64,000 bases of DNA from Ktedonobacter racemifer DSM 44963 (GTDB taxonomy: Bacteria; Chloroflexota; Ktedonobacteria; Ktedonobacterales; Ktedonobacteraceae): assembly GCF_000178855.1 (NCBI RefSeq), contig NZ_ADVG01000004.1:992001-1056000 (forward strand). Direction: 5' to 3'. The notes under the pieces are model-generated. The model made no database searches, had not been told where the DNA came from, and was given only the letters and a program-made list of their open reading frames with translations. Both the position numbers and the translations under genes were made by a program. How positions within the stretch are numbered: the first letter of the stretch is position 1; each line of letters opens with the position of its first letter. Positions 1 through 8,127 of this stretch are shown here, piece after piece.

Positions 1-44
1 CATCCAGGAGGCGAGGGCGGATTTGGCTGCATAGGACGGGACAT
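1..44 (-). CDS. Possible start of a gene running off the left edge
   Basis: An open minus-strand frame starts with ATG at 44 and reads MSRPMQPNPPSPPG before leaving the window. It lies downstream of, and in the same direction as, the small-gene operon of the integrated element. I see no clear ribosome binding site, so this is weak; only 14 residues are visible. Confidence 0.2.
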   Translation of the reverse strand, partial: MSRPMQPNPPSPPG

Positions 45-100
45 CCGGGTGTACTGGTCTATACCGAGATTGAAGAATTTATTGGACAAGTGGTCTACTC

Positions 101-370
101 CTAGTGGCCTGCTGTGACCGTGATTACTTCGGTGTCCAAGAGGGCCACACCCAGCCGAGCGGCCCATCCGGCCATTGAAGCCTGGAGAGTGGTGTCCTGC
201 GCCGATGAGAGTTGAAATTCGTAGATCAGGGTAGAGCTGTCATCGGACAGGTGCCGGACGGGCTTGTAGGGCGCGATGGCCTGCTGGATGTCGGCTACAA
301 CTGCCTGGACTTTGGGGGCTTGGTTGGCGGGGACGCGTATGAAGCGCTTCTGTACTGTTGAGGTTGCCAT
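101..370 (-). CDS. Small hypothetical protein of the integrated element
   Basis: Encodes 89 residues that I do not recognise. The sequence is mixed alpha/beta in character with no membrane segment, signal peptide or known motif. Its ATG overlaps the stop of the upstream gene in a TAATG arrangement, so translation is probably coupled. It is the last complete gene in a minus-strand run of tightly packed small genes (1735 down to 101), which is typical of phage or integrative-element operons. Confidence 0.6.
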   Translation of the reverse strand: MATSTVQKRFIRVPANQAPKVQAVVADIQQAIAPYKPVRHLSDDSSTLIYEFQLSSAQDTTLQASMAGWAARLGVALLDTEVITVTAGH

Positions 371-882
371 TATTCTTCGGTTTCACTTTCTGCTGTTTGG
401 GTGTGCTTCCATATAAGTTCTTGAGTCTGTGGGAGACGGGACTTCTGAACGAACGTTGGTATCGGTGTCTGCTCCCACTCTCCCTCGTCATTCATGGACC
501 AGGCCAGGAGGGTTGCGGGGAAGGACCCTTCGGAGTGGGACCCTCCAGGGGAAAGCTTAGTAGCTAGTTTTGATCTTTTACTCGTGAGCGGGTCGGCCTT
601 ATAAGCGGCACTGGCTAGCAACTCATCTAGGTAGCTCGTGCCTGTTGCTTCCTGAACGCCCTTCTGAACGGGTGCCGGGGCTTCTTGCGGGGGTGCAAGC
701 GGTTCGGCGTATAGCTCACCTCTCGCATGACGACTCTCCATCTCGTCCCAGACTCCGACCATGAGTTGCAGTGCGCACTCTTTGTGGATTGTAAGCTCAG
801 CAATATCGGTCTGGAATGTATGGCTGCCTCTTGCTGGGTTCAGGGGGTCGTTACAAAGGTCGCAGGTTGGTAGCTGTTTCAT
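370..882 (-). CDS. Hypothetical protein with N-terminal Cys pair
   Basis: Encodes 170 residues. The N-terminus has CDLCNDPLNPARGSHTF followed about 20 residues later by HKEC, a C-x2-C / H-x2-C pattern that suggests a small zinc-binding fold. The remainder is low in predicted structure and rich in Pro, Ser and Glu. The start overlaps the previous gene's stop by four bases (ATGA) and its stop overlaps the next start, so it sits in a translationally coupled operon. No function can be assigned; a zinc ribbon acting in DNA or protein binding is a guess. Confidence 0.6.
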   Translation of the reverse strand: MKQLPTCDLCNDPLNPARGSHTFQTDIAELTIHKECALQLMVGVWDEMESRHARGELYAEPLAPPQEAPAPVQKGVQEATGTSYLDELLASAAYKADPLTSKRSKLATKLSPGGSHSEGSFPATLLAWSMNDEGEWEQTPIPTFVQKSRLPQTQELIWKHTQTAESETEE

Positions 883-1397
883 GATCGGGCTCCTTCCCCG
901 AAGGGCTGACTGGTCCCGTACTGTTTGCCCTCTGGTTTCGGCTCAGGGAAGAGGCGTACACGGGGGCGCTTGGGAAGGGGCGGGAGGGCGTCCTCGTTCT
1001 TGGGGTGGTACTCATGGCCTAGCATGAACCCGTTCATAGGGGCGCGTGTGTACCCCTCATACATCCCCTCGTCCCCTACTGCAACTGCCAGGAGCTTCTT
1101 CTCGTTCAGGTTGCGGCTCTTGCAGAAGGCCGGGAAGTCCTCTGGCTTGATCCGGTGCGTTGCTACGTTGTAACGGGAGATGGTACCGCTTGCTTCCTTA
1201 CGCCACTGAGTCTCAGTTAGCCCGTAATACTGCATGCTTGCTTGCGCTCGGGCGGCTTCCTGGGACCGTTTGATCCGGTTCTCGTATTCGGTCCTAAACT
1301 CGTCTGCCCACTGGACTACCAGGCTAGCGGTATCAACCTCTGAATGGTCGCGGAACAGCTCTTCAAGCCGTCGCAATGCCGCATTTGCTTCTTTCAC
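879..1397 (-). CDS. Hypothetical element protein
   Basis: Encodes 172 residues I cannot place in a family. The first ~75 residues are helical and charged, with a possible short coiled coil; the C-terminal third is Pro/Arg/Lys rich. It has an ATGA overlap with the downstream gene and lies 18 bases from the upstream 81-residue gene. It belongs to the same operon as its neighbours and is probably an accessory gene of the integrated element. Confidence 0.6.
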   Translation of the reverse strand: MKEANAALRRLEELFRDHSEVDTASLVVQWADEFRTEYENRIKRSQEAARAQASMQYYGLTETQWRKEASGTISRYNVATHRIKPEDFPAFCKSRNLNEKKLLAVAVGDEGMYEGYTRAPMNGFMLGHEYHPKNEDALPPLPKRPRVRLFPEPKPEGKQYGTSQPFGEGARS

Positions 1398-1415
1398 TTC
1401 GTTTGTTCTACTTTC

Positions 1416-1661
1416 TTACTGGTTAGTTGGTTTGCTCTCGCTTTCGCTCAAGCTAAAGGTTATCTGTCTATCTCTCTCCAGAATCCGCTCCGACCTCTCC
1501 TGAAGTGCCTTGACGAGGGGTAACTCCTCCCGGTTGGTCTCATACTCTGCCAGGGCAAGCCGCCACGTCCTCTTCATAAACCCATCAACTGACTCCCCCT
1601 CAAGCCGCCCCTCACGCTCCCTGATCTGATTGACGAGCCTCTCTAATTTGTGCGCATTCAT
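1416..1661 (-). CDS. Small charged helical hypothetical protein
   Basis: Encodes 81 residues, mostly charged helix (many Glu and Arg), without a recognised domain. Its ATG overlaps by four bases (ATGA) the stop of a 25-codon reading frame immediately upstream. Coupling on both sides supports it being real. Confidence 0.55.
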   Translation of the reverse strand: MNAHKLERLVNQIREREGRLEGESVDGFMKRTWRLALAEYETNREELPLVKALQERSERILERDRQITFSLSESESKPTNQ

Positions 1662-1735
1662 CTGGTAGCCCTCCGCACCCGGACCACCCCAACCCCGATC
1701 AGGCCGATAAGGGTTAGAAGCTGCAATACAAGCAT
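1658..1735 (-). CDS. 25-residue membrane peptide, first gene of the small-gene operon
   Basis: A short frame reads MLVLQLLTLIGLIGVGVVRV then RRATR. This is one hydrophobic helix of about 18 residues followed by a positively charged tail, so N-out/C-in insertion is expected. The start is preceded by an AAAGAAAGG-like ribosome binding site, and the TGA stop overlaps the next gene's ATG (ATGA). It could act as a small membrane toxin, a holin-like or anchoring peptide, or only as a leader for coupled translation. Its position and ribosome binding site are better evidence than its composition. Confidence 0.45.
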   Translation of the reverse strand: MLVLQLLTLIGLIGVGVVRVRRATR

Positions 1736-2026
1736 GGCTGCCTGCCTTTCTTTATATGGACTGACTAGACCGATTAACGTGAGGTTGGTGTAGGTGGTGT
1801 AGGTGGTGTAGCTAAATTCCGGGGAAGTTACCACCCCACCGCGCCCCTAATAGAACCGATTAACCTGATTGTGCTAGATTACAGGCTACTCTATCGACTC
1901 CTGTTAATCGGTATTCTCCACTAAGACATAAGACATAAGACAGATAAGACAGAAAAAACTGAGAATCTCCCTATAAGAGCTACAAAGAGAAAAAGTCAGA
2001 AGTTTCTGTCTCATGCGTCTTGCGTC
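1736..2026. other. Control region between the small-gene operon and the primase gene
   Basis: No gene is seen here. The stretch holds three copies of a 10-mer (listed separately), short tandem copies of GTAGGTGGT at about 1786..1810, and a run of ATAAGACA-like repeats at about 1924..1950 just after the primase stop. AT-rich and repeat-rich, it likely contains the promoter of the 1735..101 operon and perhaps part of a replication or excision control site. Confidence 0.5.
1769..1912. repeat. Three copies of a 10-mer repeat (iteron-like)
   Basis: ACCGATTAAC is present at 1769..1778 and 1855..1864 in direct orientation, and as its complement at 1903..1912. A fourth perfect copy lies at 4185..4194 near the element end. 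The copies fall only in noncoding DNA flanking the primase and excisionase-like genes. This spacing suggests binding sites for an element-encoded protein (excisionase, initiator or repressor). Confidence 0.6.
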
Positions 2027-3469
2027 TTACTTCGTGGCTGGCATGTGGTTAAAGTTGCGGGAAGTCTCAACGCGCACACCGCGCCAGCCCCGCACCTGCT
2101 TGCGTTTGCCGTTCTCAAGGAGGATATAGTCCTTGCTGTCCTCGTACCCCCGCTTTTTGAGTGCCAAGCCTAGCTCCCGACTCTTCTTTGGCTCAACGCC
2201 GTTGTCTTCACACCATGGCTTGTAGGACTGGTAAAGCTCAGCACTTGAAGCAAAGGCCCCATCTTCCTCGATAACCTCATCATTTATCCAGAGGGCTATG
2301 TTGTCTAGGTCGTCTCTATGGGCCTGTGTAGCCAGCTTAACACCCTCCGGCACCTGTAGCCGCTCGGTTGCATACCAGTTGAAAGCCCCATCGACCACCC
2401 ACTTGAGTATGCCGCGTTGAGCTTCGGGTTGCTTGAGACGTGCCTTGAGTGAGGTGTCCTCTTTACCCTTGTGGCTGTTCGGAAACTCAACTACAAGGAC
2501 CCGGTACCATAAAGCGTCGTCTTCAGGATCTCCCATGACCTTATGATTGCTGGACAACCAGACGGCGTACTGTGGGCGATACGAGAAGCGCTGTTTGTGC
2601 TTGAATGCCGCCTGTACCCAGTTTCCGCCCGTTAGCTGTTTGATCTTGCCAGGGTTAAGGGACTGGTACTTGTTTGACTCGCTAGCAAAAATCAGTCGGC
2701 TGGGCTTCATATCTGCCAGGTCGAAATTTTGATCGTTACCGTCTCGACGTGCAGTGAAGGTATTAAAATCAACCTCCATGCTTAGTGGCCTCGGTACCAA
2801 CGTCATTAGAGACTCCGTGAACGTGCCCTTGCCTGATCGCGTTGGACCATAGACGTAGAACAGCCGCTCTTCTCTGGTGTGGCCCGTTACGGAATACCCC
2901 ACGGCCTGCTGAATGAAGTTTAAAAGCTCCTTGTCCTCTTCTTGTCCGTCTGGTGTTACCGCTTGACTGAGGAACGCCTCCCACTCCGAACTATCTGCCA
3001 TAGGGTCGTAGTCGGTTGCAAGAGCATAAGTGAATCGTTGTGAGGGGTCATGGGGGGCCAGGTCTCCCGTGCTTAGCTCAACAACACCATTGGCAACGTT
3101 TAGCAGGTCGGGGTTATTGTCAAAGTCCTCTATATCCGCATTCAGCCGGGACTCAAGAAGCTTTGTAGCCCCGTCTATCCTGAACACATCCCGCTTGGTT
3201 ACGCCCACAATTTTTTCTTTGTCGCAGCGAACAGCCTCTAGTCGCCGCTGTACCAGGGTGTCCTCAACGGCCCTGACAAGCGCTGCCCTGTCTTGTTCCC
3301 AGAACTTACCGTTGTAGTGTAACCAACCAAGCTCAGGCACATGCAGGAAGTCACTGCCATACAGAACCTCAAAAGTGTCGGCGTTGCCACCGTCATCCGC
3401 ACTAAAATCCATCAATTCAGAGCAACCTGTCACTTGGGTCAGGATGCTTTTTTGTACTTTCGTATTCAT
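2027..3469 (-). CDS. Phage/plasmid primase-helicase (D5/P4 alpha C-terminal type)
   Basis: Encodes 480 residues of a replication helicase of the D5_N / P4 alpha superfamily 3 type. The Walker A motif YGPTRSGKGTF lies near residue 207; the acidic Walker B-like FASESNK and the sensor-like VWLSSNHK follow in the usual order. The family unwinds and primes replication of phages, plasmids and satellite islands. The protein is a stand-alone helicase half, without a clear N-terminal primase catalytic domain. The start is supported by AGGAA eight bases upstream. It marks the region as an integrated, replication-competent mobile element. Confidence 0.9.
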   Translation of the reverse strand: MNTKVQKSILTQVTGCSELMDFSADDGGNADTFEVLYGSDFLHVPELGWLHYNGKFWEQDRAALVRAVEDTLVQRRLEAVRCDKEKIVGVTKRDVFRIDGATKLLESRLNADIEDFDNNPDLLNVANGVVELSTGDLAPHDPSQRFTYALATDYDPMADSSEWEAFLSQAVTPDGQEEDKELLNFIQQAVGYSVTGHTREERLFYVYGPTRSGKGTFTESLMTLVPRPLSMEVDFNTFTARRDGNDQNFDLADMKPSRLIFASESNKYQSLNPGKIKQLTGGNWVQAAFKHKQRFSYRPQYAVWLSSNHKVMGDPEDDALWYRVLVVEFPNSHKGKEDTSLKARLKQPEAQRGILKWVVDGAFNWYATERLQVPEGVKLATQAHRDDLDNIALWINDEVIEEDGAFASSAELYQSYKPWCEDNGVEPKKSRELGLALKKRGYEDSKDYILLENGKRKQVRGWRGVRVETSRNFNHMPATK

Positions 3470-3522
3470 CTTTTCTGTTCCTAACAGTGTATTTATCCTC
3501 TCCCGCTGCTTGCCGTGCGGGC

Positions 3523-3717
3523 TTACCCCTTGTGTCCCCTCGGGGTGTAAGCAATGATATCCGAGAAACGTACTACGATAGCCCGCCCTACTTTCGAGTG
3601 GGGAATGTTTTTACTGCAAAGCCACCTATAGAGCGCGTTGGGCGTCGAACCCTTAACCCGAGCGGCTTCCCGCAAGGTCATGAATTCACCAATTCGGTCA
3701 AGCTGGTTGACAGCCAT
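3523..3717 (-). CDS. Excisionase / MerR-like winged-helix DNA-binding protein
   Basis: Encodes about 64 residues with the pattern FMTLREAARVKGSTPNALYRW followed by KVGRAIVVRFSDI. This is the compact helix-turn-helix plus wing of DUF-type excisionases (HTH_17 family). Such proteins direct excision or control replication genes of integrative elements. I chose the ATG at 3717 because AGGAGG sits seven bases upstream; a GTG directly before it is possible. It lies upstream of the primase gene in the same direction and next to the 10-mer repeats, which are plausible targets. Confidence 0.75.
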   Translation of the reverse strand: MAVNQLDRIGEFMTLREAARVKGSTPNALYRWLCSKNIPHSKVGRAIVVRFSDIIAYTPRGHKG

Positions 3718-4184
3718 CACGAAACCTCCTACTAACTAAGCTGAACAATATAAGGGTACGACAAATAAACGATGGAAAAGGGGAAGAAATAAAGCCACGG
3801 ACCGAACCGGCAAGCATGGCCCGCGACTTCAAAGGAAAAGAAAAGGTGACCGAGAACCCTGAGAGGGATTGTATATGAGCGCAACAGAATGAAGACCAAG
3901 GGCTGGGGAATCAAACTGTCTATATTCATTATAACATAACCCAGCGGGATAATTATCACTTATTCGACCAATTTCATGTCACTAAGCAGAACGGGTAATA
4001 GCTGCAAAAATCCCCAAACAGAAAAGGGGGGAGGGTGGGGATAGTTAAGGCCCTTTTTTCGGAAACTTTCCTTACTAGCTCTCTATAGGGACTTTTCTAA
4101 ATTTACCCCCTAACCCTCCCCAACTATCCCCCCTCTTTACCCCACCCCTACCGTTTAACAAGGATAGCCTAAATAACCAATCCC

Positions 4185-4194
4185 GTTAATCGGT
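4185..4194 (-). repeat. Fourth copy of the ACCGATTAAC repeat
   Basis: GTTAATCGGT, the exact complement of the 10-mer found three times between 1769 and 1912. It lies about 190 bases from the permease junction. Confidence 0.55.
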
Positions 4195-4208
4195 GTCCTG
4201 GTTGGACC

Positions 4209-4222
4209 TAAGTATATACTTA
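4209..4222. promoter_or_regulatory. Perfect 14-bp palindrome in the element end
   Basis: TAAGTATATACTTA is perfectly self-complementary and AT-rich. It could be a dimer binding site (repressor or recombinase). No adjoining gene defines its role. Confidence 0.35.
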
Positions 4223-4387
4223 CTTAGTTAGGGAGAGGTGGGGAGGGGAAGAGAGGGCAAGGCAAGCAGACAAAGAAAGGGAACGGCCCCACTTGGACCG
4301 CTCCCCATAGTCTAGACAGGTCAGGTCATGAAGCTAGGATGGAACGGAGCTCAGATAGGAAAGTATGGTATGGTGCAACTTCAATAG

Positions 4388-4927
4388 CTGGTGCTGATGT
4401 TCCTGGGCATCGAGCACCACTACCGCGTGTTTGAAAGCGAGCGCACCACCGACGTCCCTGCTCAACCACAGCAAATCAAGCACCGCGTCATCATTCCCAT
4501 TGACCGGCTTGACCGCGTCACCATTCAAAGTCTCTCCTATGCGCGCTCCATTACACGCCACGTGACAGCCGTTCATATCGTCGTCAATGAGGAGAGCGCA
4601 CTCAAGATACGCCAGGACTGGATGAAGTGGCAGCAGTATATTGGTGAGGACGAGGAGACGCACCTGCTGCTGATCGAATCTCCCTATCGCTCACTCTTCC
4701 GCCCCCTGCTGGCCTATATCGATATGATGCGCAAGCGCCATCCCGATGAAACACTCTCCGTGATTCTGCCCGAGTTCGTCGTCGCACACTGGTGGGAGTA
4801 TTTTCTGCATAACCAGACCGTGTTACGCCTGAAGGCCAAACTCCTGTTCCGCCCGGGCATCGTTGTAATCAATCTGCCACAGCACATTCGTGGCAAACAG
4901 CCTGCACTCAGACCGCTTCCCTGGTAA
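4388..4927 (+). pseudogene. C-terminal fragment of an amino-acid permease (APC family with Usp-like tail)
   Basis: The frame from CTG at 4388 reads LVLMFLGIEHHYR, the last membrane helix and exit of an APC-superfamily permease. It continues for about 165 residues with RVIIPIDRLDRVTIQSL and ARSITRHVTAVHIVV. This matches the universal-stress-like cytosolic domain found at the C-terminus of large (600+ residue) amino-acid permeases. The first ~11 transmembrane helices are absent, and an in-frame TAG lies just upstream at 4385 in element DNA. The gene is therefore truncated, most simply by integration of the element. An internal GTG or ATG start could give a soluble fragment, but no good ribosome binding site supports that. 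Confidence 0.8.
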
Positions 4928-4986
4928 AATAGAGACAATGCCAACCAGGGCATAATAATCAGTGTAAAATACGGAGTAGTCCCTGT

Positions 4987-6081
4987 ATGTATGATATACT
5001 CTGGCTTCTATTGCGCATCCTGGTCTTTCTACTAGGAGCAACGAGCGTCATTGCCGCGGCGCTTTCCGCGATACGCACCTTTGTGCTACCACGTAGCGTC
5101 TCCGATGTGTTCAGCCGCAACGTCTTTCTCGTCGTACGCATGTTTTTTGAATTGCGCAAACGGCGTACCACCACCTATGAGCAACGCGATCAAATTATGG
5201 AGCTGTACGCGCCCATTAGCCTGTTAGCCCTTTTGACCGCCTGGCTTCTCTGCATCCAGTTGGGATATACCGCCATGTTCTGGGGGCTCACCGACGGTTC
5301 CCTCTACCAGGCATTCAAGATCAGTGGCTCCTCGCTCTTCACCCTAGGGATAGCCTTTGTCGATACCTTTCCCGCGACACTCCTGACCTTTTCGGAGGCC
5401 GCTATAGGCTTGCTACTCGTTGCATTATTAATTTCCTATCTACCAACCATCTATACATCGTTCTCGCGTCGTGAAGAGGCCGTGACATTACTGGAGACAC
5501 GTGCTGGCTCGCCACCTTCAGCGGTCGAGATGATCAAACGCTACTACCGCATTGGTGGCCTGGAAAAACTCACAGAGATCTGGCGTAGCTGGGAGAAATG
5601 GTTTGCCGAAATCGAAGAGAGTCACACCTCGCTGGGTTCACTCACCTTCTTCCGCTCGCCTCAACCACAGCGCTCATGGGTTACTGCTGCGGGCGCCATC
5701 CTGGATACCGCCTCACTGATCAATGCGGCTTTAGATATTCCCCATGATCCTCAGGCGGATCTCTGTATCCGCGCTGGCTATCTCTGCCTGCGCTATGTCT
5801 CAAGCTTCTTCAAAATGCCCTTTGATCCAAATCCGGACCCAACAGATCCCATCAGTATTTCGCGGGTAGAGTTTGACCTCGCCTACGACGAACTCGCCGC
5901 GGAAGGCGTGCCTATGAAGCCAGACCGCGAGCAGGCCTGGCGCGACTTCTCTGGCTGGCGCGTCAACTACGATACGCCCCTTCTGGCCCTGGCGGAACTC
6001 ACCGACGCGCCCCGCGCCCCCTGGGTCTCCGACCGCTTCCTGATTCATCCCCCACGTCTGCTAACACGCTACCGCCGATAA
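4987..6081 (+). CDS. Ion-channel-like integral membrane protein
   Basis: Encodes 364 residues. An N-terminal signal-anchor-like helix (about 4-28) is followed by a helix near 75-95, a re-entrant-like segment around GSSLFTLGIAFVDTFP (about 113-130) and another helix near 135-155. This resembles the two-helix ion-channel domain, but no TVGYG potassium-selectivity signature is present. The C-terminal ~200 residues are soluble and helical. The family occurs in actinobacteria and Chloroflexota as an uncharacterised channel-like protein. It stands alone, directly followed by a strong terminator. Confidence 0.65.
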   Translation: MYDILWLLLRILVFLLGATSVIAAALSAIRTFVLPRSVSDVFSRNVFLVVRMFFELRKRRTTTYEQRDQIMELYAPISLLALLTAWLLCIQLGYTAMFWGLTDGSLYQAFKISGSSLFTLGIAFVDTFPATLLTFSEAAIGLLLVALLISYLPTIYTSFSRREEAVTLLETRAGSPPSAVEMIKRYYRIGGLEKLTEIWRSWEKWFAEIEESHTSLGSLTFFRSPQPQRSWVTAAGAILDTASLINAALDIPHDPQADLCIRAGYLCLRYVSSFFKMPFDPNPDPTDPISISRVEFDLAYDELAAEGVPMKPDREQAWRDFSGWRVNYDTPLLALAELTDAPRAPWVSDRFLIHPPRLLTRYRR

Positions 6082-6134
6082 AAGGGTGTGTTGAAGGATG
6101 GCGACCTTGGGCCGCCATCCTTCAACACACCCTT
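6082..6134. terminator. Long perfect inverted repeat, bidirectional terminator
   Basis: Arms 6082..6103 and 6113..6134 are perfectly complementary over 22 bp with a 9-base loop. It begins one base after the stop of the channel-like gene and faces the convergent oxidoreductase gene, so it can end transcription from both sides. Confidence 0.85.
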
Positions 6135-6171
6135 ACCCGGCGAGAAACAACGCAGGTGCAAAAGAGGTTGC

Positions 6172-6591
6172 CTACTGGCTGGTGAAGCGGTCGATGGTCA
6201 CGCGAATGGCCTGGTTATACTCCTTCCCCATCGACTCGGGGGTGAAACCTATTTCCTGCATTTCAGCACCATATTTCGCCTTATAGGCGGGCAGGGTAGT
6301 GTCGGACCGCTCTTCCTCGCTTGAGAGCACACGCGCCCGGCCTTCAAGGATAATCACATCACCGCCGTCATCGGTATTGTCCAGGGCTAACACGATATTA
6401 GGATTCTGGGCAAGGTTGCGGATCTTCTGGTTATTCTTGCTAAAGATGAGGACTGATTCGCCCTCCCAGAGGAACCAGACAGGCACGCTATGCGGGCGTC
6501 CATCGGGTCGCACCGTTGTAAACCAGGCAATCACCTCATTCGTCAAACGCTCTTTTGTGTGCTCTTTCAAGGTTTCAATAGAGAAACTCAT
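6172..6591 (-). CDS. PPOX-class (F420-dependent type) oxidoreductase
   Basis: Encodes 139 residues of the split-barrel pyridoxamine-phosphate-oxidase-like fold. The motif VIAWFTTVRPDGRPHSVPVW, followed by FSKNNQKIRNLAQNPNIVLA, is characteristic of the family's flavin or deazaflavin (F420) binding members. These small dimeric enzymes reduce or oxidise unknown substrates. AAGGAG lies eight bases before the ATG. The gene is 24 bases downstream of the MFS transporter gene on the same strand, so the two form an operon, perhaps for handling a toxic compound. Confidence 0.85.
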   Translation of the reverse strand: MSFSIETLKEHTKERLTNEVIAWFTTVRPDGRPHSVPVWFLWEGESVLIFSKNNQKIRNLAQNPNIVLALDNTDDGGDVIILEGRARVLSSEEERSDTTLPAYKAKYGAEMQEIGFTPESMGKEYNQAIRVTIDRFTSQ

Positions 6592-6615
6592 CTTTCTACT
6601 CCTTTATCGTAACCA

Positions 6616-7902
6616 TTACTTCTGCGGCTCCTTTACAGGTGCATAGCCGATTAATGCCAGCAGCAGGAGCACCGGCGCGCTCCCCAGGAGGGCCAGGCCA
6701 GCAAGCAGGCCAAAGCGTGCCGCCAGCAGACCTACAATAGCGGGCAGGGCGGCCTTAAAAGGCTCTCCAAGGCCAGTAATAGCTCGGACCAGGCTGGAAC
6801 GTCCCGGCAACTGCGCATAAGTCTGAGCCTGAGCAATGGGATACCAGCCTGCAGCCCCTAGCCCGACTATACCCAGGGCCAGGCCCGCCAACCAGGTGGT
6901 ATGCGTCGTCAACAGCAAGAGCATGCCTGCCAGGACAACTACAGCCATCCCAGCCAGCACGCGATGCGGCACCTGGCTGGCGACCCGGCGTAGCCACGGC
7001 TGACGATCCAGCAGCGCCAGACCACACAGGCTGCTCAAGAATGTACTTGTAAGCAGCCAACCAATGGTTGCCTCGCTGGCATGGAGCGTATCGCGCAGGT
7101 AGAGCGCTGCAAAGCCAAGCAAGACCTCATCCACCATATCTGGAATTAACGCGAGCAGCCCCCAGCGCAGTAGAGCAGGATTGCGCATAGCCTGGCTCAA
7201 AGCACTCCAGGTACTTACACGGCCTTCTTCTGGGATGACGCCAGGCTCGGCGCGAGCTGTATCATCACTGCTAACGAATGACCCTTCAGCTTTTATTCCC
7301 ACAGCTTCGCACCTGGGAAATGGCTGCGCGACCGTAAGCAGGAATAGAAGCGCCCATAAACCGGCCGCGAGCCAGCAGATCTCGGGCCAGCCCTGCTGCA
7401 AGCTCACCAGGGCCGTTACCAGGAGCGGCGCCAGGATATCTCCAACGCTGGCAAGCAGGGTCCAGCGTGTCATTATCGCTACACTCCTGGCCGGGTCACT
7501 ATCGATTAGCGTGGCCTCCGCCAACCCCACAGCGGTTCCTACGGCGGGATAATAGAGCGCAAACACCACCAGCAGAACACTATAGCTGGAAACAAAAGCC
7601 GCCACGACAAAGCACAGGATCAGGCACAGCAGCCCGCCTAAAATCCACCAGCGCTTGGAGTGGCGGTCGCTGAGCACATTGATAATCGGCTCCAGAACCA
7701 TAGCTGAACAACTGCCAACGGCAAACAACAGGCCAATCTGTTCATAACTGAGTCCCAGGCGATCACGCAAGAGGGGCAGGCCAACGACTGGAAAGCCTGA
7801 AACAATCTCGTCGAATAAGCCATAGCTGAGCAGGGTCGCCTGCATATAGGCCGCCGGTATTCCCCGGGTAGCAGGCTGACGAAAGACATTCTTGAAGTAC
7901 AT
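6616..7902 (-). CDS. MFS transporter
   Basis: Encodes 428 residues with about twelve hydrophobic helices and a motif-A-like DRHSKRWWILGG between helices 2 and 3, which identifies the major facilitator superfamily. A long hydrophilic loop sits mid-protein (about residues 190-225). I chose the ATG at 7902 because GGAGGAGAAG sits eight bases upstream; the frame is open for 17 more codons but without a better start. It is probably a drug or metabolite efflux protein, co-transcribed with the PPOX-class gene; the substrate is unknown. Confidence 0.85.
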   Translation of the reverse strand: MYFKNVFRQPATRGIPAAYMQATLLSYGLFDEIVSGFPVVGLPLLRDRLGLSYEQIGLLFAVGSCSAMVLEPIINVLSDRHSKRWWILGGLLCLILCFVVAAFVSSYSVLLVVFALYYPAVGTAVGLAEATLIDSDPARSVAIMTRWTLLASVGDILAPLLVTALVSLQQGWPEICWLAAGLWALLFLLTVAQPFPRCEAVGIKAEGSFVSSDDTARAEPGVIPEEGRVSTWSALSQAMRNPALLRWGLLALIPDMVDEVLLGFAALYLRDTLHASEATIGWLLTSTFLSSLCGLALLDRQPWLRRVASQVPHRVLAGMAVVVLAGMLLLLTTHTTWLAGLALGIVGLGAAGWYPIAQAQTYAQLPGRSSLVRAITGLGEPFKAALPAIVGLLAARFGLLAGLALLGSAPVLLLLALIGYAPVKEPQK

Positions 7903-8090
7903 CGCGCAAACTTCTCCTCCAACAAAAACTCTGAATAAAGAGCAAAACCTCATTCAGAGCAGGAGGAGCGCGCGCACAAAGACCGCGACCGGCCATTGCC
8001 GCTCGCGGCCAATCTTCACCCGTGAAAGAATCCGGGTTGCAAAACTGAAAGTTACCTGCGGGTTAGCAGGGGCTACGTGTACTCATCGGA

Positions 8091-8127
8091 TCTCCGCCTG
8101 TGGAGACCCCTGTGCTTCAGCCAGGGG
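8091..8127 (-). repeat. Right-end double hairpin of the IsrB element
   Basis: Two adjacent hairpins, 8091..8106 (TCTCC/GGAGA) and 8107..8127 (CCCCTG/CAGGGG with loop containing CTTCAG), overlap the IsrB stop codon. Subterminal hairpins at the 3' side of the nuclease gene are the usual ends of IS200/IS605-like elements, on which IscB, IsrB and TnpB genes ride. Confidence 0.6.

Larger units (their letters stand above)
3721..4387. other. Noncoding right end of the integrated element
   Basis: No convincing gene here. The region contains homopurine/homopyrimidine tracts with an inverted pair GGGGATAGTT (4037..4046) and AACTATCCCC (about 4122..4131), a perfect palindrome at 4209..4222 and one 10-mer repeat. 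It ends where permease homology starts (4388), preceded in frame by a TAG at 4385. It is likely a replication or transfer control region plus one attachment end; the other end is outside the window. Confidence 0.5.

Noticed and set aside
1784..1811. CRISPR array from the GTAGGTGGT and AAGACATA repeats
   Set aside because: Units are 8-9 bp in direct tandem with no spacers; no cas genes in the window.
3732..3959. 75-codon hydrophobic frame on the minus strand
   Set aside because: AT-rich chance frame without ribosome binding site, rich in Phe/Ile/Tyr, lying in the control region of the element.
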